Source: Sphingomonas kyeonggiensis
GTDB lineage: Bacteria; Pseudomonadota; Alphaproteobacteria; Sphingomonadales; Sphingomonadaceae
Length of the DNA stretch: 64,000 nt
Reading direction: 5' to 3'
NCBI RefSeq assembly: GCF_030812785.1
Contig: NZ_JAUSTJ010000001.1
Span: forward strand, 1-64,000
The position numbers and the translations under genes were made by a program. Positions 24,527 to 32,163 of this stretch are shown piece by piece. Position 1 is the first letter of the stretch, and each line of letters begins with the position of its first letter. The notes beneath the pieces were generated by a model that saw nothing but the letters and a program-made list of their open reading frames with translations, was not told the origin of the DNA and ran no database searches.

Positions 24527-25483
24527 ATGTCGCTCAATGTCGCCGTGCAGATGGACCCGCTCGATGCGATCAACATCGCCGGAGACTCGACCTTCGCGCT
24601 GATGCTGTCGGCGCAGGCGCGCGGGCACCGACTGTTCCATTATGCCGCCGAGGACCTGAACTATTCGGCCGGCCGGGTATGGGCGAAGGCGCATCCGGTG
24701 ACGGTGCAGCGCGTCGCCGGCGATCATTTCACGTTCGGCGATCCGGTGCAGCTGGACCTGGGCGAGGAAGCCGACGTGGTGCTGATGCGCCAGGACCCGC
24801 CCTTCGACCTTGGCTATATCACCGCGACGCATCTGCTCGAGCGGATCGCCGACCGGACCTTGGTGGTCAACGACCCCGCATCGGTGCGCAACGCGCCCGA
24901 GAAGGTCTTCGTCCTCGACTATCCGCAGTTCATGCCGCCGACGCTGGTGACGCGCAGCCTGGAGGAGGCGCGCGCCTTCCTGGCGGTGCACGGCGAGATC
25001 GTCATCAAGCCGCTGCACGGCAATGGCGGCAAGGCGATCTTCAAGGTGGGCCGCGACGGCGCCAACCTCTCCGCGCTGATCGAAGTGTTCAACACCGCCT
25101 ATCGCGAGCCGCACATGGTGCAGGCCTTCCTCTCCTCGGTGGCGGCGGGCGACAAGCGGATCGTGCTGGTCGACGGCGAGGTGGCCGGCGCGATCAACCG
25201 CATCCCCGGTGAGGGCGAGATCCGTTCCAACCTGGCGGTGGGCGGAAGTGCGGCCAAGACCGAGCTCACGCCGCGCGAGCAGGAGATCTGCGACGTGCTC
25301 GGGCCGGAGCTGAAGAAGCGCGGGCTGCTGTTCGTTGGGATCGACGTGATCGGCGGCGAATGGCTGACCGAGATCAACGTCACCTCCCCCACCGGCATCG
25401 TCGCGATCGACCGGTTCAACGGCAGCGATACCGGCGCGGTGATCTGGCAGGCGATCGAGCGCCGCGTGGCGGAGCGGGGCTAG
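24527..25483 (+). CDS. gshB: Glutathione synthase
   Basis: GshB joins gamma-glutamylcysteine and glycine with ATP to make glutathione. The 318-residue product is full length, with the N-terminal pre-ATP-grasp region (VAVQMDPLDAINIAGDSTF), the MRQDPPFD motif, the ATP-grasp loop (KPLHGNGGKAIFKV) and the metal-binding EINVTSPTGI. An AAGGAGG at ideal distance fixes the start at 24527, although the frame is open further upstream inside yraN. A glutathione S-transferase at 54106-54756 is a possible user of the product. Confidence 0.96.
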   Translation: MSLNVAVQMDPLDAINIAGDSTFALMLSAQARGHRLFHYAAEDLNYSAGRVWAKAHPVTVQRVAGDHFTFGDPVQLDLGEEADVVLMRQDPPFDLGYITATHLLERIADRTLVVNDPASVRNAPEKVFVLDYPQFMPPTLVTRSLEEARAFLAVHGEIVIKPLHGNGGKAIFKVGRDGANLSALIEVFNTAYREPHMVQAFLSSVAAGDKRIVLVDGEVAGAINRIPGEGEIRSNLAVGGSAAKTELTPREQEICDVLGPELKKRGLLFVGIDVIGGEWLTEINVTSPTGIVAIDRFNGSDTGAVIWQAIERRVAERG

Positions 25484-25505
25484 GGCAAGATCAAGCCCAT
25501 GCATG

Positions 25506-25603
25506 TTCCCCGGCCAAGGCCGGGGTCCGGCATCGGCGAACCCGGCGAGGGGCAGGCGCCTCTCCAACGACAGTGCAACTGGGCCCCGGCCTTTGCCGGG
25601 GAA
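25506..25603. repeat. Interspersed inverted-repeat pair, CCCCGGCC-AAGG-CCGGGG family
   Basis: Arms at 25506-25528 and about 25579-25603 are complementary (TTCCCCGGCCAAGGCCGGGG and its reverse, with one or two substitutions) around about 50 bp. It fills the gap between gshB and the DedA gene and is related to 15381-15572 and 53983-54084. Confidence 0.7.
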
Positions 25604-25647
25604 CCGACAGGGGAAAGCCGCGTAAGCAAATGATCGGTGCAGCGTAG

Positions 25648-26232
25648 ATGTGGGACGCGGTTTCCTGGGGCTATTGGGGCATTTTCTGGCTGATGGTGCT
25701 GGAGAATGTGATCCCGCCGATCCCCTCCGAGGCGATCATGAGCGTGGGCGGCATCGCCGTCGCGCGCGGACAGATGGACTTCACGCTGCTCGTGCTGGTC
25801 GGCACCGCCGGCACGGTGCTGGGCAATCTCTTCTGGTGGGAGATCGGCCGGCGACTCGGCTATCAGCGCCTCAAGCCGATGATCGACCGCTGGGGCCGCT
25901 GGCTGACGCTCGACTGGCACGAGATCGAGAAGCTCAAGGCCTATTTCGACCGATGGGGCGGGCCGACCGTGCTGATCTTCCGCTTCATGCCGGTGGGCCG
26001 CACGATCATCTCGATCCCTGCGGGCCTGATGCACATGCCGTTCTGGCGCTTCGTCGGCTATACCGCCGTGGGCAGTGCGATCTGGAACACGTTGCTCGTC
26101 GGCCTGGGCTATGCGCTGGGCGCCACGATCGCCGATATCGAGCATTGGGTCGCGCCGATGGTGTTCGCGATCATCGGGTCGGTGGTCGCGATCTATCTGT
26201 GGCGCGTGTTCACCTGGAAGCCTCGAGGCTGA
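25648..26232 (+). CDS. DedA family membrane protein
   Basis: The 194-residue inner-membrane protein shows DedA (SNARE-associated/VTT) signatures: ENVIPPIPSEAIM near the N-terminus and the conserved arginine segment RFMPVGRTIISIPAG near residue 115. Members are proposed lipid scramblases or transporters, some for undecaprenyl phosphate or phosphatidylethanolamine, affecting membrane potential and antibiotic tolerance. About five hydrophobic segments are visible, and the length is usual. It converges on xerC, and its 3' end overlaps a possible minus-strand small ORF. Confidence 0.9.
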   Translation: MWDAVSWGYWGIFWLMVLENVIPPIPSEAIMSVGGIAVARGQMDFTLLVLVGTAGTVLGNLFWWEIGRRLGYQRLKPMIDRWGRWLTLDWHEIEKLKAYFDRWGGPTVLIFRFMPVGRTIISIPAGLMHMPFWRFVGYTAVGSAIWNTLLVGLGYALGATIADIEHWVAPMVFAIIGSVVAIYLWRVFTWKPRG

Positions 26233-26320
26233 GCCGGTCGAGCGCGCCGGCGATGGCCTGGGCGCGGATCTCCATCTGCGGCAGGAGCTTTGCGAGACCG
26301 AACTCGATCTTGTCGAGCAT
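26210..26320 (-). CDS. Possible 36-residue amphipathic peptide downstream of xerC
   Basis: An ATG at 26320, nine bases after the xerC stop, opens a frame of 36 codons. The peptide starts MLDKIEFGLAKLLPQM, predicted to be helical and amphipathic. Its stop lies inside the 3' end of the convergent DedA gene. There is no clear ribosome binding site, so it would depend on re-initiation after xerC. It may simply be a chance frame. Confidence 0.25.
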   Translation of the reverse strand: MLDKIEFGLAKLLPQMEIRAQAIAGALDRLSLEASR

Positions 26321-26329
26321 GGCAGGCGA

Positions 26330-27229
26330 TCAGGCGCGGGGATGGGCGTTGCGGTACACGTCGAGCAGATGCGCGGCGTCGACCGCGGTATAGACCTGGG
26401 TCGAGCTGAGGCTGGCATGGCCGAGCAACTCCTGCAGCGCGCGCAGATCGGCGCCGCGGCCGAGCAGGTGGGTGGCGAAGCTGTGGCGCAGCGCATGCGG
26501 GGTGGTGCGGTCGGACAGGCCGAGCGCGGTGCGGGCGGCGCGGACCGATTTGCGGATCACGCCGGGCGGCATCGGCCCGCCCTTGGCGCCGCGGAACAGC
26601 GGGGCGTCGCGGGAGATGCCGTAGGGGCATTGCCGAGCATAGGCCTCGATCGCCTCGCGGACCTGGGGGAGCAGCGGGACGATACGGGTCTTGTCGCGCT
26701 TGCCGGTGACGCGCATCGCCTCGCCGAGCGGGAGGATGGCGCCGGTGAGCGCCACCGCCTCGCCGATGCGCAGGCCCGCGCCGTAGAGCAGGAGCAGCAC
26801 CGCCCAGTCGCGCGCGGCGATCCAGGGCTCGCGAGCATCCTCGGACACGGTCTCGGCCAGCGCGACGGCTTCGTGCGGGGCGATCGGGCGGGGTATGCCC
26901 TTCTTGACGCGGGGCCCCTTGAGACGGGGCAGTTCGGCATCCTCGCCGACGGCGAACTTGAGGAAGCCGCGGACCGCGGAAAGCTCGCGCGCGGCGGAGG
27001 CGTTGGTCAGGCCCTGGTCGCGGCGAAGGGCGAGATAGGCGCGCAGGTCGGTCGCGGTCGCCTTGGCGAGGCTTTCGCGGGTGACGGGGCCGCCCCAATG
27101 GGCCTGGAGGAAGGCGACCAGCCGCTCGGCGGTGGCGCCATAGGCCCGCACCGTGTGCGCCGAGCGCCGCCGGTCGCGGGCGAGATGCTGCGCGTAGAGA
27201 AGCGGGAGCGGCGCCTCGTCAGTTGGCAT
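26330..27229 (-). CDS. xerC: Tyrosine recombinase XerC
   Basis: The 299-residue protein has the N-terminal SAM-like core-binding domain (residues 1-95) and a C-terminal catalytic domain. The catalytic residues are all visible: Arg in GAGLRIGEAVAL, Lys in GKRDKTRIVPL, His-x-x-Arg in HALRHSFATH, His in LLGHASLSSTQ and the nucleophile Tyr in QVYTAVD. XerC with XerD resolves chromosome dimers at dif. Length and context (in the chromosome, with no integrase-associated att site or prophage) support XerC rather than a phage integrase. Its start overlaps the end of the upstream 68-aa membrane gene by 11 bases. Confidence 0.9.
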   Translation of the reverse strand: MPTDEAPLPLLYAQHLARDRRRSAHTVRAYGATAERLVAFLQAHWGGPVTRESLAKATATDLRAYLALRRDQGLTNASAARELSAVRGFLKFAVGEDAELPRLKGPRVKKGIPRPIAPHEAVALAETVSEDAREPWIAARDWAVLLLLYGAGLRIGEAVALTGAILPLGEAMRVTGKRDKTRIVPLLPQVREAIEAYARQCPYGISRDAPLFRGAKGGPMPPGVIRKSVRAARTALGLSDRTTPHALRHSFATHLLGRGADLRALQELLGHASLSSTQVYTAVDAAHLLDVYRNAHPRA

Positions 27230-27425
27230 CGGCCCTGACCGGGACGTCGACCTTCACCGCATGCGTCTCGACCGGAGCGAAGAGGGCTATGAGGCACGAC
27301 ACCAGGCAGATGATCGCGAAGCCACCGAGCGTGTAATTGCGGCCGCGCAGCTCGCGCGTCGCCACGACGATGCTCAGGAGCGCGGACAGCAGCAGCGCGG
27401 CCGCGCTCCAGAGCATTCCGTCCAT
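27219..27425 (-). CDS. Small two-helix membrane protein
   Basis: The 68-residue product, starting [17 protein letters not shown], has two hydrophobic helices (about residues 4-21 and 32-51) separated by a basic loop (TRELRGRN). Its ATG overlaps the stop of the transaldolase gene by one base (TGATG) and its end overlaps the xerC start, so all three genes are translated as a coupled unit. I do not recognise a family. The tight packing in a conserved frame argues that it is real. Confidence 0.7.
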   Translation of the reverse strand: MDGMLWSAAALLLSALLSIVVATRELRGRNYTLGGFAIICLVSCLIALFAPVETHAVKVDVPVRADAN

Positions 27426-28081
27426 CAGCCGATCTTCTGGCCGGTCTTGGCCCAGTCGGCCATGAACGCGGCGATGCCGGCGTCGGTCAGCGGATGCTTG
27501 ACCAGCTGGCGGATCACCGCCGGCGGGGCGGTCATCACGTCGGCGCCGATCTTGGCGGCCTCGAGCACATGGATCGGGTTGCGCACGCTGGCGACGAGGA
27601 TCTCGGTGTCGAAGGCGTAATTGTCGTAGATCGTGCGGATGTCGGCGATCAGGTCCATGCCCGGATAGCCGATATCGTCGTGGCGGCCGACGAAGGGCGA
27701 GATGAAGGTCGCGCCGGCCTTGGCGGCGAGCAGCGCCTGGTTGGCCGAGAAGCAGAGGGTGACGTTGACCATCGTGCCGTCGCTGGTCAGCGCCTTGCAC
27801 GCCTTGAGGCCCTCGATCGTCAGCGGCACCTTGACCGCGACATTGTCGGCGACCTTACGGACGATCTCCGCCTCGCGCATCATGCCCTCGAAATCGAGCG
27901 CGACGACTTCGGCCGAGACGGGCAGGCCCGGCACGATCTCGCAGATCTCCTTGACCACTTCGAGGAAGTCGCGGCCGGCCTTGTGGATCAGCGAGGGGTT
28001 GGTGGTGACGCCGTCGAGCAGGCCGGTATCGGCCAGGTCGCGGATGTCGGCGGTATCGGCGGTGTCGGCGAAGAACTTCAT
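27425..28081 (-). CDS. Transaldolase / fructose-6-phosphate aldolase (TalC/FSA family)
   Basis: The 218-residue protein belongs to the small transaldolase subfamily. It starts [13 protein letters not shown], has the GVTTNPSLI motif, the Schiff-base lysine in VAVKVPLT and the conserved [11 protein letters not shown] and [11 protein letters not shown] segments. Small members act either as transaldolase in the pentose phosphate pathway or as fructose-6-phosphate aldolase; sequence alone does not settle which. It is the first gene of the talC, small membrane protein, xerC group. Confidence 0.9.
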   Translation of the reverse strand: MKFFADTADTADIRDLADTGLLDGVTTNPSLIHKAGRDFLEVVKEICEIVPGLPVSAEVVALDFEGMMREAEIVRKVADNVAVKVPLTIEGLKACKALTSDGTMVNVTLCFSANQALLAAKAGATFISPFVGRHDDIGYPGMDLIADIRTIYDNYAFDTEILVASVRNPIHVLEAAKIGADVMTAPPAVIRQLVKHPLTDAGIAAFMADWAKTGQKIG

Positions 28082-28093
28082 CGGGAATCCTTG

Positions 28094-28489
28094 TCAGTCG
28101 TGCGTGAGCATGAGCTTTGCGCGACCGCCCTTAAGCCGATTCACCGTGACGCGATAGGTGCCGGGACGCATCCGGTAATAGAGGATCTTGCGGATCGTCG
28201 AGCAGCGCGGGCCGCGGCTTTCCGACGCCATGCGCAGCGCGCGCCGGCCGGTGGCGGGCCAGGCATCGATCCAGCCATCCTGGTCGATCGCGATGCCGAC
28301 CGTGCCGGCCTTGCGAATGGCGATCCGCGTCTCGAGCTTGCCGCCGCGCGCCGGCAGCGTCACCGCATGGCCGGTATCGAGCCCGCGCCCGTCGCGCGTC
28401 CAGCCGGCGAGCGGCCGGGGCAGGCGCGTGTCGAGCGCGGTGCAGCGGCCCTGCGCCGCCATGCCGATCGCGAGTGCCGTGAGAATCAT
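28094..28489 (-). CDS. Exported hypothetical protein, paralogue of the gene at 29389-29848
   Basis: The 131-residue protein has a short signal-like N-terminus (MILTALAIGMAAQG) and two cysteines (near residues 16 and 95). Two conserved blocks are shared with the nearby paralogue: GTVGIAIDQDGWIDAW in the middle and CSTIRKILYYRMRPGTYRV near the C-terminus. The second block looks like a beta-strand-rich domain in which a polypeptide 'pays' for a bound ligand or pairs as a sandwich. I do not recognise a named family. The ATG follows GGGAGG. It lies 12 bp before the transaldolase start on the same strand, so they may be co-transcribed. Confidence 0.7.
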   Translation of the reverse strand: MILTALAIGMAAQGRCTALDTRLPRPLAGWTRDGRGLDTGHAVTLPARGGKLETRIAIRKAGTVGIAIDQDGWIDAWPATGRRALRMASESRGPRCSTIRKILYYRMRPGTYRVTVNRLKGGRAKLMLTHD

Positions 28490-28561
28490 CGCCGTCCCTC
28501 CCCTTGGATGCGAAGATGTTCCATGAATGTTCTCATGCCGGCAACAAAAGCTTGCACCGAA

Positions 28562-29239
28562 ATGAAGACGATGCGTTTAGGCGGGATGCGCGCGTTCCTT
28601 GTTCTTCCCCTGCTGCTTGCCGGTGCCCCGGCATGGGCGCAGCAGACCGACGACCAGCTCTGGCTCCAGGCCAGCGGCGTGATGCGCGTCGGCGCGCATG
28701 AGGAAGCGACGGTGGAGAGCATCGCCCGCTTCGGCGATCGCGCGCGCGGCCTGGCGCATACCGAGATCGGCGGGCTGTTCGCCTGGAAGCTCGGCAAGGT
28801 CGAGCTGGCGATCGGCTATCGCCATGTCGAGGATTTCGTCGGCGACCGCACGCTGCCCAATGAGGAGCGGATCCGCCAGCATGTGATCGTGCCGCTGGGC
28901 GCGGGCTTCGCCACCCGGGTGCGGCTGGAGCAGCGTTTCAACAGCTCGGGGCCGGAGATCGGCCACCGCGTGCGCGGGCAGCTGCGGTTCAACACGGACC
29001 TGATCCGGGGCAGACTCGGCCTGTTCGCGACGCACGAGACCTTCCTCAACCTCAACACCACCGGCTGGGGCCAGCGCAGCGGCATCGAGCGGGTGCGCGC
29101 CAATATCGGGCTGGGCGTGCCGATCGGCCGCCAATTGCGTGGCGAGATCGGCTATCTCAACCAGTATCGCTTCGGCCGAGGCGGCGCGCGCGACCAGATG
29201 GATCATGCGATGACGATCGGGCTGACGCTGCGGCCTTGA
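28562..29239 (+). CDS. DUF2490 family outer-membrane-like protein
   Basis: The product of up to 225 residues has a signal peptide (AFLVLPLLLAGAPAWAQ) and alternating beta-strand patterns ending in TIGLTLRP, consistent with the small DUF2490 beta-barrels. Its motifs include DQLWLQASG at the mature N-terminus. Three in-frame ATGs are possible (28562, 28571, 28586). The last follows AGGCGGG and directly begins the signal peptide, so the true protein may be 217 residues. It diverges from the paralogue at 28489. No substrate is known for the family. Confidence 0.75.
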   Translation: MKTMRLGGMRAFLVLPLLLAGAPAWAQQTDDQLWLQASGVMRVGAHEEATVESIARFGDRARGLAHTEIGGLFAWKLGKVELAIGYRHVEDFVGDRTLPNEERIRQHVIVPLGAGFATRVRLEQRFNSSGPEIGHRVRGQLRFNTDLIRGRLGLFATHETFLNLNTTGWGQRSGIERVRANIGLGVPIGRQLRGEIGYLNQYRFGRGGARDQMDHAMTIGLTLRP

Positions 29240-29254
29240 GAGTAACTGCATATC

Positions 29255-29360
29255 GTCACCCCGGCCTTGTGCCGGGGTCCACCGGGAGGCGAGTGCTGGC
29301 GAGGAGGCTCTATCGTCAGTCCGGGAGGCTTAGTGGACCCCGGCACAAGGCCGGGGTGAC
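29255..29360. repeat. Interspersed inverted-repeat pair, GTCACCCCGGCCTTGTGCC family (copy 2)
   Basis: Complementary 28-bp arms at 29255-29282 and 29333-29360 match copy 1 at 23711-23815 arm for arm, including the ACCGGGAGGCGAG next to the left arm. The spacer sequences differ. It lies between the convergent DUF2490 gene and the frameshifted exported protein gene. Confidence 0.8.
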
Positions 29361-29388
29361 GAAGTGAGTTGAGGCGAGCCGGTTTCGC

Positions 29389-29848
29389 CTACTCCCCTGC
29401 GACCAGCATCGCCTTCACCTTGGCGCCGGGCAGGCCCGAGACGTAGAGCCGGTAGAGGCCCGGCTTGAGATCGAAGCGGACGATCTTGCGGATGCTCGAG
29501 CATTCGGGGCCGTGGCCGTGCTTGACCGACGTCAGCGCCGCACCGCCTTCGGCCCCCCGGCAGCACGTCGATCCAGCCGCCCTGGTCGAGCGCGATGCCA
29601 TAGGTGCCGGGGGTCTCGATCTTGAAGCCGATCGTCGCCGCCTTGCCCGGTTTGCTGCCGGCCGGCAGTCCCTTGAGCGCCGCGGCGTCGATCGTGTCGA
29701 GTTCGACTGCCTTGCCGGGCGTGAATTCGTCGCCGGGCTTCACCCAGCCGAGCAGGCCGGTGGGCAGGCTGGCGTCGGTCGCCTTACAGGCCGTGGTCTG
29801 GGTGGCGGGCGCAGTCTGGACGAGCAGCAGGGCGGCGGCGAGGAACAT
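29389..29848 (-). pseudogene. Exported hypothetical protein with a +1 frameshift at a C6 run; paralogue of 28094-28489
   Basis: From ATG 29848 (after an AAGGAG) the frame encodes a signal peptide and reaches GTYGIALDQGGWIDVLPGG near 29560. It then reads into an unrelated Arg-rich tail. The expected C-terminal block, CSSIRKIVRFDLKPGLYRL, is present only in the next frame (29601 to 29389). Removing one base from the run of six C (29553-29558, six G on the coding strand) restores a 152-residue protein that aligns with the neighbour throughout. It is either a pseudogene, a phase-variable gene, or a homopolymer sequencing error. Confidence 0.8.
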
Positions 29849-29922
29849 TGTCGGTCTCCTTGGGTCCCCAGAGCGATACGGGGATTCCGTTTCCCGCGCA
29901 AAACCCCATATGAGGGCGTCTC

Positions 29923-32091
29923 ATGTCCCGCGCCCGCGTCCTCGTCCTGCATCCCGCGCTCGGCCCCCTCGACTATCGCGTGCCCGCCGGCATGCAGGTC
30001 GCGCCGGGGTCGATCGTCGTCGTGCCGATCGGGCCGCGCCAATATGCCGGGGTGGTCTGGGAGCCCGAGCGGCTGCCGACCGAGGAGATCGGCGACAATC
30101 GCCTGCGCAACATCCTCGCTGTTGCAGACGCGCCGCCGATCCCGGCGTCGGTGCGCCGGCTCGTCGAGTGGACGGCGGATTATTATCTGAGCCCGCCCTC
30201 GGCGGTGCTGGCGATGGCGCTGCGCACCTCGGCCGCGTTCGAGAGCGCGCCGACGATCACCGAATATCGCGCGACCGGCCAGGTGCCGGATCGCCTCACC
30301 CCGCAGCGTGCCCAGGCGCTTGAAAGGATCGGCGAGCGCCAGGGGCTGGTCAAGGAGCTGGCACTGGTCGCCGATGTCTCGGACGCCGTGATCCGCGGGC
30401 TTGTCAAGGTCGGCGCGATCGAGGCGGTGGTGGTCGATACCGACACGCCCTACCCCCTGCCCGACCCCAATTTCGCCCCGCCCCAGCTCAACCCCGAACA
30501 GGCCGATGCCGCGTCGATCCTGCGCCAGGCGGTGGGGGCAGAGGCGTTCCAGCCTTTCCTGCTCGACGGGGTTACCGGATCGGGCAAGACCGAAGTCTAT
30601 TTCGAGGCGGTCGCCGCGGCGCTGGCGGCGGGCAGGCAGACGCTGGTGCTGCTGCCCGAGATCGCGCTGACCGAGCCCTTCCTCACCCGCTTCGAGAAGC
30701 GCTTCGGCTGCGATCCGGTCGCCTGGCATTCGGGGCTGCGCACCTCGCAGCGCCGCCGTGCCTGGCGGGCGATCGCCAGCGGCGAGGCGATGGTGACGGT
30801 AGGCGCGCGATCGGCATTGTTCCTGCCCTATCCCAATCTCGGCCTGATCGTGGTCGACGAGGCGCACGAGACCAGCTTCAAGCAGGAGGACGGCGTCCAT
30901 TACCACGCGCGCGACGTGGCGGTGATGCGCGGGCGGTTCGAGGAATGCCCGGTGCTGCTCGCCTCGGCGACGCCGGCGATCGAGACGCGCCACCAGGTCG
31001 AGCTCGGCCGCTATGAGGAGCTCAAGCTGCCCGGGCGCTACGGTGCCGCGGAGATGCCCGAGATCATTCCGGTCGACATGCTCCAGGCGCCGCCCGAGCG
31101 CGGCCGCTGGCTGGCGCCGCCGCTGGTCAAGGCGATCGAAGAGACCTTGGCGAAGGGCGAGCAGTCGCTGCTGTTCCTCAACCGGCGCGGCTATGCCCCG
31201 CTGACTTTGTGCCGGCATTGCGGCCACCGCTTCCAATGCCCGAACTGCACGGCGTGGATGGTCGAGCACCGGCTGCTCAAGCGCCTGTCCTGCCATCATT
31301 GCGGGCACACGATTCCGGCGCCGAGTCTGTGCCCCGAGTGCAAGAGCGAGGACACGCTCGTCGCCTGCGGACCGGGCGTGGAGCGCATCGCCGACGAAGT
31401 CGCGGCGCTCTGGCCCGAGGCGCGGACCGCGATTGTCACCTCGGACACGCTGTGGTCGCCGGCCAAGGCGGCCGAGTTCGTGTCACGGATGGAGCATGGC
31501 GCGATCGACATCGTCGTCGGCACCCAGCTGGTGACCAAGGGCTATCACTTCCCCAACCTCACTCTGGTCGGCGTGGTCGATGCGGACCTGGGACTGGACG
31601 GCGGCGACCTGCGCGCTTCCGAGCGGACCTTCCAGCAGATCATGCAGGTGGCCGGACGCGCCGGGCGCGGGGAGAAGCCGGGCACGGTCTATATCCAGAC
31701 GCATGCGCCGGACGCGCCGGTGATGCAGGCGCTGGTCTCGGGCGATGCCGAGAGCTTCTATGCGGCGGAGACCGAGGCGCGGCGCGATGCCGATGCCCCG
31801 CCCTTTGGCCGCTATGCCGCGATCATCGTCAGCTCCGAGGACCGCGCCGCGGCGGAAGAGACTGCGCGGATGATCGGCCGCACCGCGCCCGAGATCGGCG
31901 AGGACATGCACGTCTATGGCCCCGCCCCCGCCCCGCTGGCGATGCTGCGCGGGCGGCACCGCTACCGGCTGCTCGTCCATGCGCGGCGGAGCTTCGACGT
32001 GCAGCAGGTGCTGCGCGACTGGCTGGGCGGGCTGGCCTGGAGCCAGAAGGTGCGCGTGGCGGTTGACGTGGACCCGTACAGCTTCGTCTGA
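29923..32091 (+). CDS. priA: Primosomal protein N' (replication restart helicase)
   Basis: PriA reloads the replisome at stalled forks. The 722-residue protein has the N-terminal 3'-DNA-binding domain (residues 1-100), Walker A (GVTGSGKTEVY), the DEAH box (VVDEAHETSFKQEDG) and the later helicase motifs (FLNRRGYAP, GTQLVTKGYHFPNL, VAGRAGRG). Eight cysteines form the zinc-binding insertion in four pairs (CRHCG, CPNC, CHHCG, CPEC). All conserved residues are present and the length is usual. It is monocistronic in this window, with the downstream exported protein gene beginning 72 bp after the stop. Confidence 0.97.
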   Translation: MSRARVLVLHPALGPLDYRVPAGMQVAPGSIVVVPIGPRQYAGVVWEPERLPTEEIGDNRLRNILAVADAPPIPASVRRLVEWTADYYLSPPSAVLAMALRTSAAFESAPTITEYRATGQVPDRLTPQRAQALERIGERQGLVKELALVADVSDAVIRGLVKVGAIEAVVVDTDTPYPLPDPNFAPPQLNPEQADAASILRQAVGAEAFQPFLLDGVTGSGKTEVYFEAVAAALAAGRQTLVLLPEIALTEPFLTRFEKRFGCDPVAWHSGLRTSQRRRAWRAIASGEAMVTVGARSALFLPYPNLGLIVVDEAHETSFKQEDGVHYHARDVAVMRGRFEECPVLLASATPAIETRHQVELGRYEELKLPGRYGAAEMPEIIPVDMLQAPPERGRWLAPPLVKAIEETLAKGEQSLLFLNRRGYAPLTLCRHCGHRFQCPNCTAWMVEHRLLKRLSCHHCGHTIPAPSLCPECKSEDTLVACGPGVERIADEVAALWPEARTAIVTSDTLWSPAKAAEFVSRMEHGAIDIVVGTQLVTKGYHFPNLTLVGVVDADLGLDGGDLRASERTFQQIMQVAGRAGRGEKPGTVYIQTHAPDAPVMQALVSGDAESFYAAETEARRDADAPPFGRYAAIIVSSEDRAAAEETARMIGRTAPEIGEDMHVYGPAPAPLAMLRGRHRYRLLVHARRSFDVQQVLRDWLGGLAWSQKVRVAVDVDPYSFV

Positions 32092-32163
32092 TCCGGTCCA
32101 AATTGCGGCTTGTGCGTAGGCCGCGCCGCGATAAGCATCTGGATGAAAACGGGGGATTTCCAG

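Noticed and set aside
24158..25483. Apparent 441-residue fusion of yraN region with gshB
   Set aside because: The first 123 codons are an out-of-frame reading of yraN. GshB begins at 24527 after a strong AAGGAGG.
25594..25621. EcfG (general stress) promoter before the DedA gene
   Set aside because: GGAAC is followed at 16 bp by CGTA rather than CGTT, and the GGAAC belongs to the inverted repeat arm, so the match is probably accidental.
26330..27229. Phage integrase or integron integrase
   Set aside because: Length, motifs and housekeeping neighbours fit XerC. There is no att repeat, prophage gene or cassette array.
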